Source: Oscillospiraceae bacterium
GTDB taxonomy: Bacteria > Bacillota > Clostridia > Oscillospirales > Ruminococcaceae
Direction: 5' to 3'
DNA length: 64,000 nucleotides
NCBI GenBank assembly: GCA_900768995.1
Contig: CAAGEZ010000001.1
Location: 1 to 64,000 of the forward strand
The translations under genes and the position numbers were made by a program. Below are positions 1-6,904 of the stretch, one piece after another. Each line of letters starts with the position of its first letter. Position 1 is the stretch's first letter. A model generated the notes under the pieces. It saw only the letters and a list, made by a program, of their open reading frames with translations, was not told the DNA's origin and ran no database searches.

Positions 1-272
1 AGATTTTCAAAATCTGCATCTTCGTTCAAAGCTTCAAAAATATGAAGAAGTGTACCGTCATCTCTCCATTTGCAAAAACGACTGTATACTGTTTTGTATG
101 AACCATAGCGTTCAGGAATATCTGCCCACGCAGCTCCGCTGCGTGCAAGCCATAGAATTGCATTCATCATTATTCTGTTGTCTTTTGGCGGTTTTCCCGT
201 TTTTGCTATGGGAAGCATTTCTTTGATTTGTTTCCACTGTTCATCACTTAATTCATATCGTTTTGCTCCCAT
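1..272 (-). CDS. IS5-family transposase, N-terminal part (partial at window edge)
   Basis: The first 90 residues of a transposase are readable without a stop, from ATG at 272 to the window edge, with an AGGAGAAG ribosome site just upstream. It begins MGAKRYELSDEQW and includes the 'RIMMNAILWLARSGAAW' stretch and 'YKTVYSRFCKWRDDG'. This is the DUF4096-type helix-turn-helix N-terminus found in IS5-group transposases, often made as OrfA of a frameshifted two-ORF element. The catalytic DDE part would lie outside the window. Comparison with the damaged copy near 22801 shows this copy keeps its frame here. Whether the element is active cannot be judged from this fragment. Confidence 0.85.
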   Translation of the reverse strand, partial: MGAKRYELSDEQWKQIKEMLPIAKTGKPPKDNRIMMNAILWLARSGAAWADIPERYGSYKTVYSRFCKWRDDGTLLHIFEALNEDADFEN

Positions 273-351
273 TTGCACTTCTCCTTTGGTTTTTTCTTTT
301 ATTATACTATTTGAGGACTTTTTGTGCAACTTTTTGTTTTCAGATACGCTC
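1..351 (-). mobile_element. IS5-like insertion sequence, left end (truncated by window edge)
   Basis: The end of an insertion sequence runs off the start of the window. Its terminal inverted repeat lies at 336-351 (gttttcagatacgctc on the plus strand) and is followed by TA at 352-353. A second, degraded copy of the element at 22722-23125 has the same 16-bp end and is flanked by TA on both sides, which fixes the element boundary and suggests a TA target duplication. Inside is the start of a transposase gene read on the minus strand. Family assignment rests on the transposase N-terminus. Confidence 0.8.
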
Positions 352-364
352 TAGTATTATATAA

Positions 365-1363
365 TTACATTCCGTAAACCACTTCATTTGTAAGCTTTTC
401 AGCCCCCGAGAAAAATTCCTTGGCATTGGACAAGGTCACCTGAGCAATGGCGTTCAGTGCTTCTTCGGTCAGAAATGCCTGATGAGATGTGATTATGACA
501 TTGGGCATTGAAATGAGCAGGGCAAGGGTCTCGTCGTCGATGATGTCACCTGAACGGTCCTCATAGAAAAAGTCAGCTTCTTCCTCGTAAACATCAAGTC
601 CCGCCGCACCTATCCGCTTTTCTTTGAGGGCACGAAGAAGTGCTTCGCTGTCAATGAGCTTTCCACGGGAGGTGTTGATGATATACGCCGAGCTTTTCAT
701 CAGCCTGAGACTGTCCTCACCGATGATATATCTTGTGTCCTTGGTGAGAGGGCAGTGGAGAGAAATAATGTCGCTTTCCGCAAAAAGCCTGTTTTTGTCG
801 GTGTACTCAAAGCCAATGTCCGCTGCCGCTTTTTCGTTGGGATATGGGTCATATGCAAGCACGTTCATTCCGAAGCCCTTGCATATCCTGATGAAAACCT
901 GACCTATCTTACCCGTGCCGATAACGCCTGCGGTCTTGCCGTGGAGGTCAAAGCCTGTGAGACCGTTTATGCTGAAATTGAAGTCCCTTGTGCGGATATA
1001 TGATTTGTGAATTTTGCGGTTCAAAAGCAGGAGAAGCGCCATTGCGTGCTCCGCCACCGCATAGGGGGAATATGCGGGCACTCGGAGAACGGTGAGCCGT
1101 CCCGAGGCATATTTCAGGTCGATGTTGTTATATCCCGCACAGCGCATAAGCAGGAGCTTTACTCCACGCTTTGTCAGCTCCCCGATGACCCGTGCATCAA
1201 GGCAGTCGTTCACAAATGCACACACGGCCTTGCAGCCGTCGGCAAGGGCTACTGTTTCGGGGGAAAGCTTATCCTCAAAATAACGGATATCAAAGCTTTT
1301 GTTTACCTTGTCAAAATGCTCCCTGTCATAGGGCTTGGTGTCATAAAATGCGATTCTTTCCAT
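365..1363 (-). CDS. D-2-hydroxyacid dehydrogenase (D-lactate dehydrogenase type)
   Basis: A 332-residue cytosolic enzyme of the D-isomer-specific 2-hydroxyacid dehydrogenase family, expected to reduce pyruvate or a related 2-oxoacid to the D-hydroxyacid with NADH. Visible features are the NAD-binding GTGKIG loop at residues 149-154, the substrate-binding 'NTSRG' with Arg233, an acidic 'DVYEEE' segment at about 257-262 that should supply the catalytic Glu, and the catalytic His in 'TSHQAF' (His294). Length and the 'AGYNNID' and 'SPYAVAEHA' signatures match fermentative D-lactate dehydrogenases (LdhA type) better than phosphoglycerate or hydroxypyruvate enzymes. Exact substrate is inferred. The start has a GAAAGG site upstream. 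It stands alone next to the IS end. Confidence 0.88.
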   Translation of the reverse strand: MERIAFYDTKPYDREHFDKVNKSFDIRYFEDKLSPETVALADGCKAVCAFVNDCLDARVIGELTKRGVKLLLMRCAGYNNIDLKYASGRLTVLRVPAYSPYAVAEHAMALLLLLNRKIHKSYIRTRDFNFSINGLTGFDLHGKTAGVIGTGKIGQVFIRICKGFGMNVLAYDPYPNEKAAADIGFEYTDKNRLFAESDIISLHCPLTKDTRYIIGEDSLRLMKSSAYIINTSRGKLIDSEALLRALKEKRIGAAGLDVYEEEADFFYEDRSGDIIDDETLALLISMPNVIITSHQAFLTEEALNAIAQVTLSNAKEFFSGAEKLTNEVVYGM

Positions 1364-1461
1364 AATATCACAGCCTTTCTTATTATATTCTGAACATTTA
1401 GTCTGCTCTTATTCACTCCCCGAAAATATTGATATGGGAATGAATGTAAATATACCTTATG

Positions 1462-1491
1462 AGTATAGTATAGCATATGCTAACAAGGCAA
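1462..1491 (-). promoter_or_regulatory. Possible promoter for the lactate dehydrogenase gene
   Basis: On the minus strand TTGCCT (1486-1491) and TATACT (1462-1467) are 18 bases apart, about 100 bases before the dehydrogenase start. This is a moderate match only. Confidence 0.4.
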
Positions 1492-1602
1492 ATGTTGACT
1501 TTTTGTAAATTTATAATATTTCTAAGCCGCTAAAAAATTACACATTATAGCAGATGACAATAATGTGTAACCAAATTGTAATAAAATTTGTCAAAAAAAC
1601 TA

Positions 1603-1631
1603 TTGGCAACTTGGGAAATATATGTTATAAT
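1603..1631 (+). promoter_or_regulatory. Promoter of the tyrosine-rich secreted protein gene
   Basis: TTGGCA (1603-1608) and TATAAT (1626-1631) are separated by exactly 17 bases, with TGT directly before the -10 element (extended -10). The rest of the 356-base gap between 1364 and 1719 is A+T-rich and shows no gene. Confidence 0.75.
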
Positions 1632-1719
1632 GTACTTGTATAAGGATAAGTGCAGTTTATATGTGCTTTTTTACATTGGCAAAATGATTTTTTGAATAAA
1701 ATGCAAAGGAGATTTTACT

Positions 1720-3468
1720 ATGAGCAAGAAGATCACAAAGTCTATCGCTGCTACCGCTGCCGCTCTCCTGATGGCAACTCAGGCGATGGCATTCAGTGCT
1801 TCCGCAGTTCAGGATTATTACTATTACTACAACGGAATTTATTATTCCAACGCTTATGATGCATATGCAGCAGCAGGCAACAACAACGGTGCCTGGGAAG
1901 CTGTCCCTTCAAGCAAGGTTCCCTCAGGTGCATCTCTCAAGTACTACGATTCTGTAACAAAGAAGTACTATGACACCAAGGATCTCGCAGCTGCAGCAGG
2001 CTGCAAAAATCCTTCCGAGATCTATGTTGGTTCCTACTACATCAATAACAACTACACTACCAGCGGAACAGGCTATTACTGCTCCCTCAACGGCAAATAT
2101 TATTCAAGCTATTCCGACGCTCTCACAGCAGCAGGCGGACAGGCTAAGTATGTTACATATGTCGGAACAAATGCTGTAAACAACCGTTACTACAGCTCCC
2201 GTACAGGTCTGTACTACAGCACATATACCGCAGCTCTCAATGCTTCCGGCGGAGATGCTTCCAAGGTAACATATATGGGCGGTGACTACTGGAATGACTG
2301 GTATGGCTACGGCTACTACGGCAAGTACTACAGCTCTTACACAGGCAAGTACTACAGCTCCTACTCTGATGCAGTAAAGGCATCAGGCGGAAATTCTGCA
2401 TTCGTTACCTATGTAGGCAGCTATTATAACAACGGCTACACAGGCTACTACTACAGCTCCTACACAGGCAAGTATTACAGCACATATTCCGCAGCTGTAA
2501 ATGCTTCCAACGGCAATACTGCTTATGTTACAGCTGTTGGTTCTCTTTACAACAATTCTTCCGCTCCTACAAACGGTTCTATCTACAAGTATTACTACAA
2601 CGGTGTTGCATACCCTACTCTTGAGGCTGCTAAGAACGCAGGCGGAACAGTTGGCGTTGATATCTACTACTCCGCTTATGGCAATCCCGACAGCACAGGC
2701 TACTACTATCACTACAACGGCACATACTACGGCACTCTCGAGGCTGCCAAGAAGGCTGGCGGAACAGCTCTCGGAACCGATATCACATATGTTCCCTACA
2801 ACTACTACGGCAATGCTTACACCAATTACTATGGTTACTACAGCAACTATGGCTACATTGATCCTTACTATGCACTCCGTGATCAGCTGAAGAACAACCA
2901 GAGCAATACTTCCGTTTCCAACAAGACTGCTGAGGACGGGGAGCCTTACATCTACGGTAAGAAGAACAGAGCAGGCTGGAGCACTGTTATCAAGTACATC
3001 AACGCTGCTTCCAAGGGCGACAACATCAAGGTCGATATGAACGGTGCAACCACTGTTTCCAAGGACGTTCTCGCTGCTCTTGACGGCAAGAATGTAAGCG
3101 TTACATTCGTTCTCGACAACGGTGTTAAGTGGACTGTCAACGGCAAGAATGTTGATACCGCTCAGGATATGATAATCTACACCCAGTACAACATCGATTT
3201 TATACCTGACAAGCTTGTAAGCAAGGCTTCCAAGGATGCTGTTTCAAAGGCTGAGATCGGAATTTCCAACAATTACGATTCCTTCGGTTCTGAGGCAAGC
3301 GTTACTGTTAGGTTCGCTGCTAAGCGTTCCGGCTGCACAGCTGTTGTATATCGCTATGATCCCGATGCAAATTCCCTCAAGGGCATTGCAAAGTCCAAGG
3401 TACAGTCCGACGGTTCCTGCACATTCTCTGTAACAGCAGGCGGTCCTTACCTCATCGTTCTCAAGTAA
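1720..3468 (+). CDS. Secreted tyrosine-rich repeat protein, unknown function
   Basis: A 582-residue exported protein. The first 29 residues form a signal peptide: Lys-rich start, Ala/Leu core, cleavage plausible after 'AMA' or 'SASA'. Residues about 33-375 carry eight degenerate repeats of 35-45 residues with the pattern YYx(3-4)G-KYYSSYxxAxxASGG followed by VTYVG; the middle four are the most alike. Tyr is extremely frequent. A linker of Asn/Ser follows, then a C-terminal region of about 170 residues (from 'AEDGEPYIYGKKNRAG') that looks like two beta-sandwich-like modules. No LPxTG, S-layer homology or dockerin signature is seen. Tyr-rich short repeats are known in surface adhesins and wall-binding proteins, so a surface role is an inference. 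A strong promoter and rho-independent terminator make it a single-gene unit. Confidence 0.85.
   Translation: MSKKITKSIAATAAALLMATQAMAFSASAVQDYYYYYNGIYYSNAYDAYAAAGNNNGAWEAVPSSKVPSGASLKYYDSVTKKYYDTKDLAAAAGCKNPSEIYVGSYYINNNYTTSGTGYYCSLNGKYYSSYSDALTAAGGQAKYVTYVGTNAVNNRYYSSRTGLYYSTYTAALNASGGDASKVTYMGGDYWNDWYGYGYYGKYYSSYTGKYYSSYSDAVKASGGNSAFVTYVGSYYNNGYTGYYYSSYTGKYYSTYSAAVNASNGNTAYVTAVGSLYNNSSAPTNGSIYKYYYNGVAYPTLEAAKNAGGTVGVDIYYSAYGNPDSTGYYYHYNGTYYGTLEAAKKAGGTALGTDITYVPYNYYGNAYTNYYGYYSNYGYIDPYYALRDQLKNNQSNTSVSNKTAEDGEPYIYGKKNRAGWSTVIKYINAASKGDNIKVDMNGATTVSKDVLAALDGKNVSVTFVLDNGVKWTVNGKNVDTAQDMIIYTQYNIDFIPDKLVSKASKDAVSKAEIGISNNYDSFGSEASVTVRFAAKRSGCTAVVYRYDPDANSLKGIAKSKVQSDGSCTFSVTAGGPYLIVLK
1807..2846 (+). 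repeat. Eight tandem tyrosine-rich protein repeats
   Basis: Within the secreted protein, units begin near residues 33, 74, 115, 147, 205, 247, 288 and 327 by reading the protein. Units 3 to 6 share the core YYSS(Y/R)TG(K/L)YYSxYxxAxxAS. The DNA of these units is also similar ('tactacagctcctacacaggc' type stretches recur), so expansion by recombination is likely. Exact boundaries are approximate. Confidence 0.8.
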
Positions 3469-3508
3469 TTACAGTTTAAAAGCTGTGATAAAGTAACAGT
3501 TAATAATC

Positions 3509-3545
3509 AAACCGCCGCACAGGCTTTTTGTGCGGCGGTTTTTGC
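3509..3545 (+). terminator. Rho-independent terminator after the repeat protein
   Basis: An 11-bp perfect stem AACCGCCGCAC/GTGCGGCGGTT with a 9-base loop is followed by a short T run. Confidence 0.9.
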
Positions 3546-3574
3546 TTGACGGAGAGAATGTGCCGTGTTATAAT
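3546..3574 (+). promoter_or_regulatory. Promoter of the GTPase-nuclease fusion gene
   Basis: TTGACG (3546-3551) and TATAAT (3569-3574) are 17 bases apart, with TGT just before the -10. It starts directly after the preceding terminator. Confidence 0.85.
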
Positions 3575-3609
3575 AAAAATACTGAAATTTTTTGTTTGGG
3601 AATGAAGCT

Positions 3610-6180
3610 ATGAAACGACTTGTCATTGGAATGACTGCTCACGTTGACGCAGGAAAAACAACTTTATCGGAAGCGATGCTGTTTGTCAGCGGCGAACTGC
3701 GGAAAGCGGGGCGTGTGGACAAGCGGGACTCCTTTCTTGACACTCACGCCATTGAGCGCAGCAGAGGAATAACCGTTTTCGCAAAACAGGCGGTGATGCA
3801 CTTAAACGGAGCTGAATACACGCTCCTTGACACTCCCGGTCACACGGATTTTTCCGCCGAGACCGAAAGAGCGCTGTCCGTTCTTGACTGCGCCATACTT
3901 GTGATAAGCGGCATTGACGGCGTTCAGAGCCATACCGAGACGATATGGCGGCTTCTTGCACGGTATAACATTCCCGTGTTTGTTTTCGTGAATAAGACGG
4001 ACATTGCGGTGACGGGAAAGGATTTTTTGCTTGCGGAATTACAGGCGAAGCTGTCCCATAGGGTTGTGGATTTTACCCCAAGAGAGGATAAAACTCTGCT
4101 GTATGAGGAGCTTGCCGAGCTTGACGAAAACATGATGAACGGCTTTCTTGAAACGGGTGCGATAGCCGATGAGGATATCAGGGAGGCAGTATTCAAGAGG
4201 AATGTTTTCCCCTGCTATTTTGGCTCGGCGCTGAAATTCACGGGCATAACCCAGCTTCTTGACGGCATATCCGCATATGCGAAATTTCCCGAATACGGCG
4301 GCGATTTCGGGGCGAGGGTGTATAAGATAACCACCGAAAACAACACCCGCCTCACTCATATGAAGATAACGGGGGGCAGTCTCAAAGTCCGCTCGGAGAT
4401 AAACGGGGAAAAGGTGACGGCTCTGCGGATATATTCGGGAGCGAAGTTTACATCTGCTGATACGGCTGAGGCAGGCTGCCTTGCTGCCGCCGCAGGGCTT
4501 ACCGAGACCTTTGCGGGGCAGGGGATAGGCATTGAAAAGGCGAGCGCATCGCCCCTCCTTGCGCCTGTTCTCACGTATAGGCTTGTTTTGCCACAAGGTG
4601 TAGATGTTCACACAATGTATAAAAGTATGCTCCTGCTTGAAGAGGAGGATCCTGCTCTCCACGTCAGCTTTGACCCAAGGTTCGGCGACATTCACGTGAG
4701 CCTTATGGGGAAAATTCAGCTTGAGGTGCTGACCACGGTGATAAAAGACCGCTTCGGCATTGATGTGCAGTTTGACAGGGGCAGCATCGCATACAAGGAA
4801 ACTATCGCATCGCCTGTGGTTGGTATCGGTCATTACGAACCCTTGCGGCATTATGCGGAGGTGCATCTGCTGATGGAGCCATTGCCTGCGGGTAGCGGCA
4901 TTGAGATATGTTCCGACTGCTCGGAAGATGTGCTTGACAGGAACTGGCAGAGGCTTATCCTCTCAAATTTACACGACAAGACCCACATTGGCGTGCTCAC
5001 AGGCTCGCCCATAACGGACATAAAAATAACTCTTGTGACGGGCAGGGCGAGCCTTAAGCATACAGAGGGCGGCGATTTCCGACAGGCGGCATACCGTGCG
5101 GTTAGAATGGGGCTGAGATATGCCCAAAGCGTACTTCTTGAACCGTTTTACAGCTTCACCCTCCGCATTCCTGCCGAATGTACGGGCAGAGCATTAAACG
5201 ACCTCCAGCAGATGGGCGGAGAATTTTCATCGCCCGAAAATGACGGCGAATTTACGGTTATCACAGGCAAAGCCCCCGTTTCGGAAATGGCGGATTATCA
5301 CACCGATGTTTCGGGATATTCCAAGGGCAGGGGGCGGCTTACCTGCGTTTTTGATGGCTACTATCCCTGCCATAACGCCGAGGAGGTCATAGAAAATATC
5401 GGCTATGATGCGGACGGCGACCTTGACAACACCGCCGACAGCGTTTTCTGCGCCCACGGTGCGGGATATGGCGTCAAGTGGGACGAGGTAAGGGACTATG
5501 CTCACCTTGAAAACGGCATTTCCTTTGCATCGGACAGCAGGGCAGATGATGAGCCTGTCCGCCGCAGTGTTTCTGTATCTCCCGCCGATGATGACGAGCT
5601 TATGGCGATTTTCGAGCGCACCTACGGCAAAATAAACCGTGACCCACGGACAAAAATGCGCCGTGAATATGAGCCGCCGAAAACCAAGGCAAAGCCGCTG
5701 CCTCAAGGTCCCGTGTATCTTCTTGTGGACGGCTACAACATAATTTTCTCCTGGAACGAGCTTAAAAAGCTGGCGGCTGATGATCTTGATCTTGCAAGAA
5801 GCAGGCTTGTTCAGCTTATGTGCAATTACAGGGGATATAAGAAATGTGAGGTCATTCTCGTTTTTGATGCTTACAAGATAAAGGGCGACCACAGAGAGGT
5901 TGAGCAGGTGGGCGGCATATCCGTCATTTACACGAAAGAGGCGGAAACTGCGGATATGTACATCGAAAAGGCGTCTCACGAGCTTGCGAAGGAGCATCGT
6001 GTGCGTGTTGCCACCTCCGACGGGGCGGAGCAGGTCATAATCCTCGGAAACGGCGCATACCGTGTGTCGGCGGCGGAGTTTTACGAGGAGGTAAAGGCTG
6101 TCGAAACAGAGATTCGGGACATCATTGACCGAAACTCTCAAAAGGGCAGAAACACACGGAATATTAAGGTGAAAGAATAA
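3610..6180 (+). CDS. Tet(M)-like translational GTPase fused to a C-terminal NYN (YacP/Rae1-like) nuclease domain
   Basis: An 856-residue fusion. Residues 1 to about 640 resemble the EF-G-derived ribosomal protection proteins (Tet(M)/Tet(O)): P-loop AHVDAGKTT (10-18), 'RSRGITVF', 'DTPGHTDF' and 'NKTD', then domains II to V including a domain IV loop 'HTEGGDFRQA' where Tet(M) has its decoding-centre loop. After a linker, residues about 700-840 form a NYN domain with acidic residues Asp707 (VDGYN), Asp753 (VFDAY), Asp782 (TADMY) and Asp804 (TSDG), as in YacP/Rae1, which cuts mRNA in the ribosomal A site. Start: the ATG at 3610 has GGGA upstream; a TTG at 3592 is in frame but less likely. Ribosome-targeted rescue or mRNA cleavage is inferred; tetracycline resistance is possible but not shown. 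Confidence 0.88.
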   Translation: MKRLVIGMTAHVDAGKTTLSEAMLFVSGELRKAGRVDKRDSFLDTHAIERSRGITVFAKQAVMHLNGAEYTLLDTPGHTDFSAETERALSVLDCAILVISGIDGVQSHTETIWRLLARYNIPVFVFVNKTDIAVTGKDFLLAELQAKLSHRVVDFTPREDKTLLYEELAELDENMMNGFLETGAIADEDIREAVFKRNVFPCYFGSALKFTGITQLLDGISAYAKFPEYGGDFGARVYKITTENNTRLTHMKITGGSLKVRSEINGEKVTALRIYSGAKFTSADTAEAGCLAAAAGLTETFAGQGIGIEKASASPLLAPVLTYRLVLPQGVDVHTMYKSMLLLEEEDPALHVSFDPRFGDIHVSLMGKIQLEVLTTVIKDRFGIDVQFDRGSIAYKETIASPVVGIGHYEPLRHYAEVHLLMEPLPAGSGIEICSDCSEDVLDRNWQRLILSNLHDKTHIGVLTGSPITDIKITLVTGRASLKHTEGGDFRQAAYRAVRMGLRYAQSVLLEPFYSFTLRIPAECTGRALNDLQQMGGEFSSPENDGEFTVITGKAPVSEMADYHTDVSGYSKGRGRLTCVFDGYYPCHNAEEVIENIGYDADGDLDNTADSVFCAHGAGYGVKWDEVRDYAHLENGISFASDSRADDEPVRRSVSVSPADDDELMAIFERTYGKINRDPRTKMRREYEPPKTKAKPLPQGPVYLLVDGYNIIFSWNELKKLAADDLDLARSRLVQLMCNYRGYKKCEVILVFDAYKIKGDHREVEQVGGISVIYTKEAETADMYIEKASHELAKEHRVRVATSDGAEQVIILGNGAYRVSAAEFYEEVKAVETEIRDIIDRNSQKGRNTRNIKVKE

Positions 6181-6182
6181 AA

Positions 6183-6216
6183 ATTGCCCGATGATATGCG
6201 GTATCATCGGGCTTTA
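6183..6216. terminator. Bidirectional terminator between the GTPase fusion and the ToxN-like remnant
   Basis: An 11-bp stem GCCCGATGATA (6186-6196)/TATCATCGGGC (6202-6212) with a 5-base loop, A-rich on the left and T-rich on the right, serves both converging genes. Confidence 0.85.
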
Positions 6217-6741
6217 TGTTATTTCGGACAGGACTTTTTCCTGCTCGGCGAGATATTCGTGATATGCTTTTTCAAGCAGAAGGAAGTCGCAGGAGTTGTT
6301 TTTCAAGGCGGGAGTTGTGTAGATGATGACATCGGAATATGTACGCATTGCGTGTTTGAAAATTGCATCACGATTTTTGCGATAGGCGGCAAGCTCATTC
6401 ATAACAAGTCGTTGCCTGCCGCTTTCTATCATAGTTTTTATATCAAGAGGAACAAGGCAGCAGTGTGGGATTGGTATCATATAGCGAAACCTGAGAGAAC
6501 CTTTGACAGGATTTACCTTGTCCTTGGTTTAAATGAGCATACTGTACTGGTCTTTCTTTATTTTTGAGGACACGGGCACAAAGTAGCTTATGTCGTTTAT
6601 TTCAAGCACTGCGCCGTAAACAAATTTGCTTCGGTTGGCGTATGTCACGTTTGGCACACAGGTGAAGCCACGGTGTGAAATTTCATACTGTTTAAGATAA
6701 TCAATATACTTGGTATCAACGTAGTAAAAGCGTATGTCAAT
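6214..6741 (-). pseudogene. ToxN/AbiQ-family type III toxin endoribonuclease, broken by an in-frame stop
   Basis: Reading the minus strand from 6741 gives a protein of about 175 residues of the ToxN/AbiQ family with one TAA at 6529-6531 (codon 71). Shared marks are 'FYYVDTKYIDYLKQ' at the N-terminus, 'VYGAVLEINDISYFVPVSS' (the last Ser pair matches the PLTS segment of ToxN near its active site), 'LRFRYMIPIP' and the C-terminal 'CDFLLLEKAYHEYL'. These proteins are sequence-specific RNases that process and are inhibited by their own antitoxin RNA and act in phage abortive infection. Besides the stop, the expected start codon reads ATT (6739-6741), five bases after a good AGGAG site. So at least two lesions are visible: the toxin is probably dead, unless one is a sequencing error. 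A fragment from ATG 6480 could still be made. Confidence 0.85.
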
Positions 6742-6761
6742 AAATTCTCCTATAAAGTAAA

Positions 6762-6787
6762 CGGGGATAAGACTGCTCCTATCCCCG
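6762..6787 (-). terminator. Intrinsic terminator between antitoxin RNA and toxin
   Basis: The stem CGGGGATA (6780-6787 read on minus) and TATCCCCG (6762-6769) with a 10-base loop is followed on the minus strand by TTTACTTTA. Type III systems characteristically place a leaky terminator exactly here, so most transcripts are antitoxin only. Confidence 0.75.
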
Positions 6788-6795
6788 CTTCATAT

Positions 6796-6862
6796 TGCTT
6801 TTAAGCCGCATTTTTAAGTGAGAGCAGCGGAACGCTCACAAGATGAGCAATAACATCGTTCA
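6796..6862 (-). ncRNA. Candidate type III antitoxin RNA (ToxI/antiQ-like pseudoknot)
   Basis: Between the promoter and the terminator on the minus strand is a short RNA that can form an H-type pseudoknot. Stem 1 is GTGAG (6835-6839) with CTCAC (6818-6822). The loop carries CCGC (6827-6830), which pairs with GCGG (6806-6809) after an A/U-rich linker, and an A-rich tail follows. This is the arrangement known for the ToxI and antiQ RNA units. Only one unit is clear, whereas most systems have two or more repeats. No exact tandem repeat was found, which fits a decayed or minimal antitoxin. Confidence 0.6.
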
Positions 6863-6867
6863 ATTAC

Positions 6868-6896
6868 ATTATACCCCGAACAAGGAGAAATGTCAA
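6868..6896 (-). promoter_or_regulatory. Consensus promoter of the type III toxin-antitoxin locus
   Basis: A perfect TTGACA (6891-6896) and TATAAT (6868-6873) lie 17 bases apart on the minus strand. Such strength is expected for an antitoxin RNA that must be abundant. Confidence 0.88.
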
Positions 6897-6904
6897 GGGA
6901 AAAC

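Noticed and set aside
3610..6180. Calling the GTPase fusion a tetracycline resistance determinant
   Set aside because: The similarity to Tet(M) is real, but the fused nuclease domain and the differing domain IV loop make resistance unproven; no mobile element or second resistance gene accompanies it.
6184..6567. A 127-codon plus-strand frame after the GTPase fusion
   Set aside because: The complementary strand encodes the ToxN-like protein with family motifs, and the plus frame starts inside a terminator stem.
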